Source of the DNA: Anseranas semipalmata
Taxonomy: Eukaryota > Chordata > Aves > Anseriformes > Anseranatidae
Direction of reading: 5' to 3'
Length of the DNA stretch: 64,000 nucleotides
Assembly: GCA_013399115.1 (NCBI GenBank)
Contig: VXAA01006525.1
Coordinates: forward strand, 217,340-281,339
Position numbers and translations under genes: made by a program. The stretch's first letter is position 1. The number at the start of each line of letters is the position of its first letter. Below the pieces are notes generated by a model, which made no database searches, was not told where the DNA came from, and saw nothing but the letters and a program-made list of their open reading frames with translations. Of this stretch, positions 59,001-64,000 are shown piece after piece.

Positions 59001-60876
59001 GCAACTTCATCTGTGAAACAGGAGCCTGGGCAGAGCCCGAACTGATAAACTCATTAGATTGGGCTCTGTATCGGCATTCCTGTAATCAGTGATGGGGAGA
59101 TGGAAGGGGGGTGGAAGGGATGAAGGAGGAGAGAAGCATCAGGGAGGCAGTGGTGGAGGTCTGGCAGGAGGAAATAGAGGCCTCAGTGAGAGCCTTGAGT
59201 GCACGGACTTAATGACAACGTTGAGCCTGAACATACCTGTCGACTTGGATTTGAGCTGCTTCTGTCATGGGAGTGAGTTCACACCTCAGACTATTCCTGC
59301 AGTTTATTAAAATGTCATCAGTTTAGGGATACAATCTGATTCATTTTTTGTGCACCCATGGGTTACAACTGAAATTGCCGGTGTTCTTTTGTAGGAGATG
59401 TGAGTTACATGCAAAATAGGTATGCATGGCATTGTCTTCAATATTTGTTAATTAAGTTCCAAATGGCAAAAATTAGAGACAGTTTTAATTGATGTGTTGC
59501 ACAATGGCAAGTTTGGGTTACAACAGCGAGGACAGAAAAGCTGTCAGTTTGCTCAAATTAAATGTCATTAGGTTCTAATCCCACTGAAATAAAGAACATC
59601 TTAACCACTACCTAGGGCTGAATATTGCTCTCATGATTTATTTAGTGTTAACAATAGTAATTCTGATTCTTATTTATCCATATAATTGCCCATCTCCTGT
59701 CAGAAAATTAAAGCTAATTTTTAGCCTGCCTCCCATCCAAGCAGTAGGAAGAGGAAAGCACAGAGTGATCCCATCACAAGTCCATTATACAGGAACATCC
59801 ACATGTGTGTTAATTAGCGATGCTGTAGCAGAATAAACTAAAACGTAGCGGAATACTTCCCATAGGACAGTATTATATTTATTGCATTACCTTTTTTTAA
59901 GAACCCTAAATGCTTTATGGTTTCTTTTTTTGCCTTTCCTGTTCTCAAACATATGGAATATTGGTATTAGTTTCCAGCCACCTCGAGAAGCAATTTCAAA
60001 GAAGCCCCCTGACATGATTTGTGTTCCTGTGGTCAGTTGTTCTATTTTCTCACAGAAGGTCATTGCTAAGACAAATGCCTGACAGAAATCTGCTGTCTTT
60101 CATCATTAGATTTTTCTGAGTTGATGGATTCCTACCCAGGGAAGTTTTACACATGCTGCACTGAGACAGGCAGAAAGACTCTGCTGTGAATTTTTACCAT
60201 TTGCCTTCTGTCTCCATGCTTTCCGAACTGCAGGTCCAGGGAGGAGCTAGGTCTTCAGTGTACTGGGTTATCTGCCACTGTATCTATAAAGGAGAGGTCT
60301 AATGAGGGATGGGATTTGCATTTTCAGATGAATTTTTACTGCATCCTGGCTGAAAAATTAATGCCAAGCTGGGCATAAAATTAGGTTAAGCCGGTTTTGG
60401 GGGTACATTTGGGGCAAAAAGAGTATTTCCTTATTTGTGAAGGAACTGAAGGAGTTGGTGGAAATCTACACAGATCCAGTACTGACAGCACAGCAATGTT
60501 GATTTATACCTTCTAAGGACTTTGCTGCTTCTTACATGGAAATGCTGAGCAGCATTATTTTAAGGGATGTGAGCTTTTAATTATTGTATTAACATTGTCA
60601 ACTGTCAAATGCTTTGAAATAATTTAATATTCCCAGACTTCTTACAACCTGTTTATTGATATTCATGAAGTGAATCCCCTCTTGAGATGTCTAGACTGAA
60701 TGTCAATATGGTTTATAGATGAAGACATGGTTTATAGATGGAAGGTATTAATAATTGAATCCTGAAATTGTTTAATTTTACTTCAATAAAAGGCCAGGCA
60801 GGACAGGAACCAATATGCCCTTTTACTAAATTGATGCACAAGTGAGTACAGCTGGACAAAATCATTTCAACCATCA

Positions 60877-60883
<7 letters not shown>
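56051..60883. other. Non-coding stretch, no gene identified
   Basis: Short frames only. The one at 57180-57416 plus (78 codons, with MSDRDLDILVFVRIGELHES inside) and the one at 56243-56536 minus (97 codons) are the most protein-like, and neither matches a family I know. An ATTT-rich run lies at 56801-56822, a purine/G-rich patch at about 59089-59145, and a 19-bp tandem duplication at 60708-60745. Confidence 0.5.
60708..60745. repeat. Two-copy 19-bp tandem duplication
   Basis: The unit atggtttatagatgaagac is followed immediately by atggtttatagatggaagg. The first 14 bases are identical between units. Confidence 0.85.
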
Positions 60884-60907
<24 letters not shown>

Positions 60908-60972
60908 ACAAAAAGTGATTGACTTGGCAGACATATTTTAATAAATAAAATTATTTTGTTGAAATGATTTTG
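60857..60972. repeat. 15-bp inverted repeat flanking a poly-A tract
   Basis: caaaatcatttcaac (60857-60871) and its exact reverse complement gttgaaatgattttg (60958-60972) enclose 86 bases that include an A21 run (60884-60904). Most likely this is a small foldback, either chance or a degraded miniature element. No target duplication is evident. Confidence 0.7.
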
Positions 60973-61712
60973 CTGGGTGAAATTCCTTCTTCCCACATAT
61001 GACATGAGTAGAGATACCTTTTTTTATTGTGTCTCCATGCACTGGACGTAACTTGCAGAAGACAGTGTTTAGCCTTCAACCTGTCCTTGAAAGTCATATC
61101 AAGAAGGGACTAAGCAGAGACATGTGCCCAAGGATGATCGCAAGAGCAATATTTAAGCTCTATGCAGGAACTACAGGGTAAAATTTTTCTCCTGTATTAT
61201 TCATAACATCACAATAGCTGGTCTTAAGTCTGCCTTCTGTCCTTATGAAATATGTTTATCCAATAATCTAATCAGGATGAGTAAAGGTCTGGTGATATCT
61301 TGAGGGAGAAGAATATTAGTTTTCCAAATGTAAGAAAAATATTCTTTCATGGACAAGTATGGGACAACCCAGACCTAAAGGAAAAAAAAATATTATCCAG
61401 TCTGTAAATCATGATGGTTTTACTGGAAATGTGTGGGTCCCAAAGGTGCCAGCAAGCTTTCAGAGAAACCTCTAAGTCACTGCCTCAGTTGTCTATTATC
61501 CCTATAGTATTTCCTACAACTGAAGACTCGTTGTTTATATACCCATAATCTGATACCTTGCCCTCCAAAGTCAGAACAACTTTCTTATTAACTTCAAAAG
61601 ATATCGTATCTCAGTCCTGAAGAAAAGACCTACTTACATGTTTGTCAATTACACTGGAATCAGTGATAAAAGTAATATTTATAGTTCATTAGCACCTTAA
61701 TTTTATACAACC
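60973..61712. other. AT-rich non-coding stretch
   Basis: Nothing recognised. Confidence 0.55.
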
Positions 61713-61830
61713 TTTATTTTTATTTTTATTTTTATTTTTATTTTTATTTTTATTTTTTTATTTTTTATTTTTTATGTTTATGTTTATTTTTATTTTTATG
61801 TTTATTTTTATTTTTATTTATTTATTTTTA
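61713..61830. repeat. (TTTTTA)n-type low-complexity array
   Basis: About 118 bases built almost entirely of TTTTTA/TTTTA units with a few TTTATG variants. Every base except a few G is T or A. On the minus strand it reads as (TAAAAA)n. Confidence 0.95.
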
Positions 61831-64000
61831 CTATGAATAGAATCAGAATATTAGATTGATTTCATAAAGGGAACTGTGTGTATGTTTGGGTGCATGTGTG
61901 TTAGGAAGAAAATGTCACAATAGCTTTACCGGTCTACACAGGATCTCAATAATCATCATCATCTCCTTGGAAGAAACGTATACAGATATTCTATATCAGT
62001 TCTATACCAGCATAACACTCAGAAAACAACTTCAGCATAACATCCAACTAGTTTGAGTATGAACAAAGCTGAAAGATAATATTAACTGAAACTGAAACCT
62101 TAAACTACAGGTAGAATTTAGCTAAGAGATAGATACTTACTATGTGGGTCTGGCAGTGGGTGATCTGTTAAGACTGAAGGTTCACTAAGCTCAGGAGTCT
62201 CTTATAGGAAAATACCATGTCACTTTTAGTCTAACACAGCACTAGAATTATACCCATCCTTGGTTAAGTATGACTTAAAAAATAAATGTCCTGGTTCCCA
62301 TCAAAGTAACAAATGGGTAATACTTAAGCTTGTGTAGAAATTTAATTCAGGACTGTACAAAAGTGGTTAAAAGGTTCATAACTGCCAGATTATAAAAGAT
62401 TATAAAATCACGTGAAAAAAAATGCAATAAAGCACAGTTTTCATCAAAAAAAAAAAAAATCAAACCTTTTAAAGTCTTGACGCCTTCTGCCACTTTCAGA
62501 TCTGCAGGAGCATCACCTAAGGAGTGACACCCTGTGGACATCTTAGCCTCTACCTTAATGGACTCTATTTTCAAAAGTCAATCAGAGGTGTTTCGTTCTT
62601 CTTGTGAACAGGTGGTCTGGCCTTGTACAGTTTGCGCTCAATATTTTCTTTCAGTTTAGGCATCTTCACAGGGCTTCTTACCTCTGTCGGTCCTCTGCCT
62701 TCTCTATCAGTGGAACTCAACCCTTTTCTATATCCTTTTGATGTTAGCCATTGGACACCATCATGGACACTACCTAATTAGACATGTAGACCTGCTGTGT
62801 CCTCAAACTCCCCCTTCCCACCAGCTCTGATCTCTGTGAGTTGGGCTGTGATGCCTCTGATCCAGGGCACATCACACAAATATCCAGATCCTCATCTTGG
62901 CTGGGACTCCTAAGAAGTCTTGTAAAGCAAGCAGTGGCCTGTCCAGCTGTGTAGAGTGTAATTTCACCAACCTAACCACTTCTCCTGAGGTGTAGTGACT
63001 GTTTATTTGACATCTGTGAGTACAAGAAAGCTTTTCAATATTTCTTTCTCAAATATGAATCCCTACTACTACCAATATGAATCAATATCAAAGAGTGTGG
63101 AACACCATATCATTTACCTATGTGTATATATTTTAGTGTGAAAAAAAAAAATCTGTTTGAATCTTTCTGTTGTGTTCAGATGGATAGCTTAGGAGATAAC
63201 GTGTTAGAGAAGAAACAATATTCTTACATCCATGGGTAACAGAGAACTGTGGCACTGACAATTCTTTAATTTGATTGTTGAGTCTAATCTTCTCATGTCA
63301 GCAGACAAATATATGATATGCCCTAACATTCCTGCACTGCTGATCTGGAAATGTCACTGTTTATAGAGTGTAATGAATCTTGAGACTTGCTCCACTGGAG
63401 GGCTTTTCCCCACCCACTAGATCCACTGTCCTTTTTGTTCTAATCCCAGAATATAAGCATATTTCACTGCAATGTCAAAAGCCATGTCAATTAGACAGCA
63501 TAAAAGAAGCAGGAAGAATTCAACCTTGACAATTCATGATGGCCTGTGTTCATTTGAATTATAAGTAGGAATTTCTTTTTACAGAAAAAGAGTTTGGTCT
63601 TCTAAGCTGTACAGACAATCATACAGTAGATAGCCATGACTCAGGTTTCAGAGGTTATAATGTAGATAATTTCTCATGGCATGAAATAAAGAAATGGAAA
63701 GCATGATATTTATATCTCATTATGGGATAACCATATGTCAGCATATAGAATCACCTCTCTGAGTAAGGCTTGTAGTTCTGAACAAATTTGTTCCCTTTAA
63801 AAACTGGGAAGCACATTAAAAGATTATGTTAAAATCATTTTTGTTTCTACTTAATTTCTATTCCCAACTCTCCCTATTTCTTTTACTCATTCTTGCCCCT
63901 TTACTGGACATTGTTTGACAGTGTTCCTGTGCCTGTAGTGTGATGTGGATCAAGTTGACTTACTTAAAAAAAAAAAAAAAAAGGATTTTTTTTTTTGTCT
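61831..64000. other. AT-rich non-coding stretch with homopolymers
   Basis: A-runs occur at about 62447-62459 and 63142-63151, and the window ends in A17 (63966-63982) followed by T11 (63986-63996). No gene or transposon recognised. Confidence 0.55.

Noticed and set aside
60884..60904. Poly-A tail of a processed pseudogene
   Set aside because: Sequence upstream of the A run shows no coding similarity, and no flanking target duplication was found.
1..64000. CRISPR array, rRNA, tRNA, or endogenous retrovirus
   Set aside because: No regularly spaced repeats, no rRNA or tRNA signatures, and no paired LTRs or retroviral gag/pol/env-like frames were seen. Highly diverged LTR fragments cannot be excluded by eye.

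Overview
The window looks like non-coding nuclear DNA from a bird, or at least a sauropsid. The evidence is at least four recognisable CR1 LINE copies. Their 3' ends carry the bird-type short tandem end repeat (units like acagaatc), and they contain stretches of CR1 ORF2 reverse transcriptase. Two older relics match the CR1 type that is common in turtles and crocodilians, and there are traces of MIR-like SINEs. Base composition is mostly AT-rich, with many short microsatellites. Long open frames are rare: apart from one CR1 fragment of about 265 codons, nothing exceeds about 155 codons. There are no operons, rRNA, tRNA or CRISPR arrays.

Layout. 1-1750 is unassigned sequence. 1754-1955 is a degraded CR1 3' end. 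2205-2530 is the only CpG island, interrupted by a 20-base N gap; it is the best promoter candidate, but no linked coding exon was found. 2530-37160 is mostly unannotated non-coding DNA, holding microsatellites, an old plus-strand CR1 tail (about 11270-11348) and an old minus-strand CR1 body (about 29408-29565). 37169-41132 is an assembly trouble spot. There a CR1 tail stops at a single N, and the two sequences flanking it share a 37-bp exact repeat that lies against Ns at both places. A MIR-like relic lies inside it at about 37650. 41133-49779 is again unassigned. 49780-50808 is the best-preserved CR1 copy, with a frameshift and a premature stop. 54541-55121 is another CR1 tail. The rest, to 64000, is AT-rich non-coding DNA with long poly-T, TTTTTA, pyrimidine and poly-A tracts.

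No protein-coding gene of the host can be named. The window could be intergenic, or a large intron of a gene whose exons lie outside. Five of six CR1 copies point the same way (minus), which fits weakly with an intron of a plus-strand gene. No new biological system could be supported. The most useful observations are the probable mis-ordering of a 176-bp piece around 37294-37469 and 41095-41132, the CpG island, and a few motif clusters that may be regulatory.
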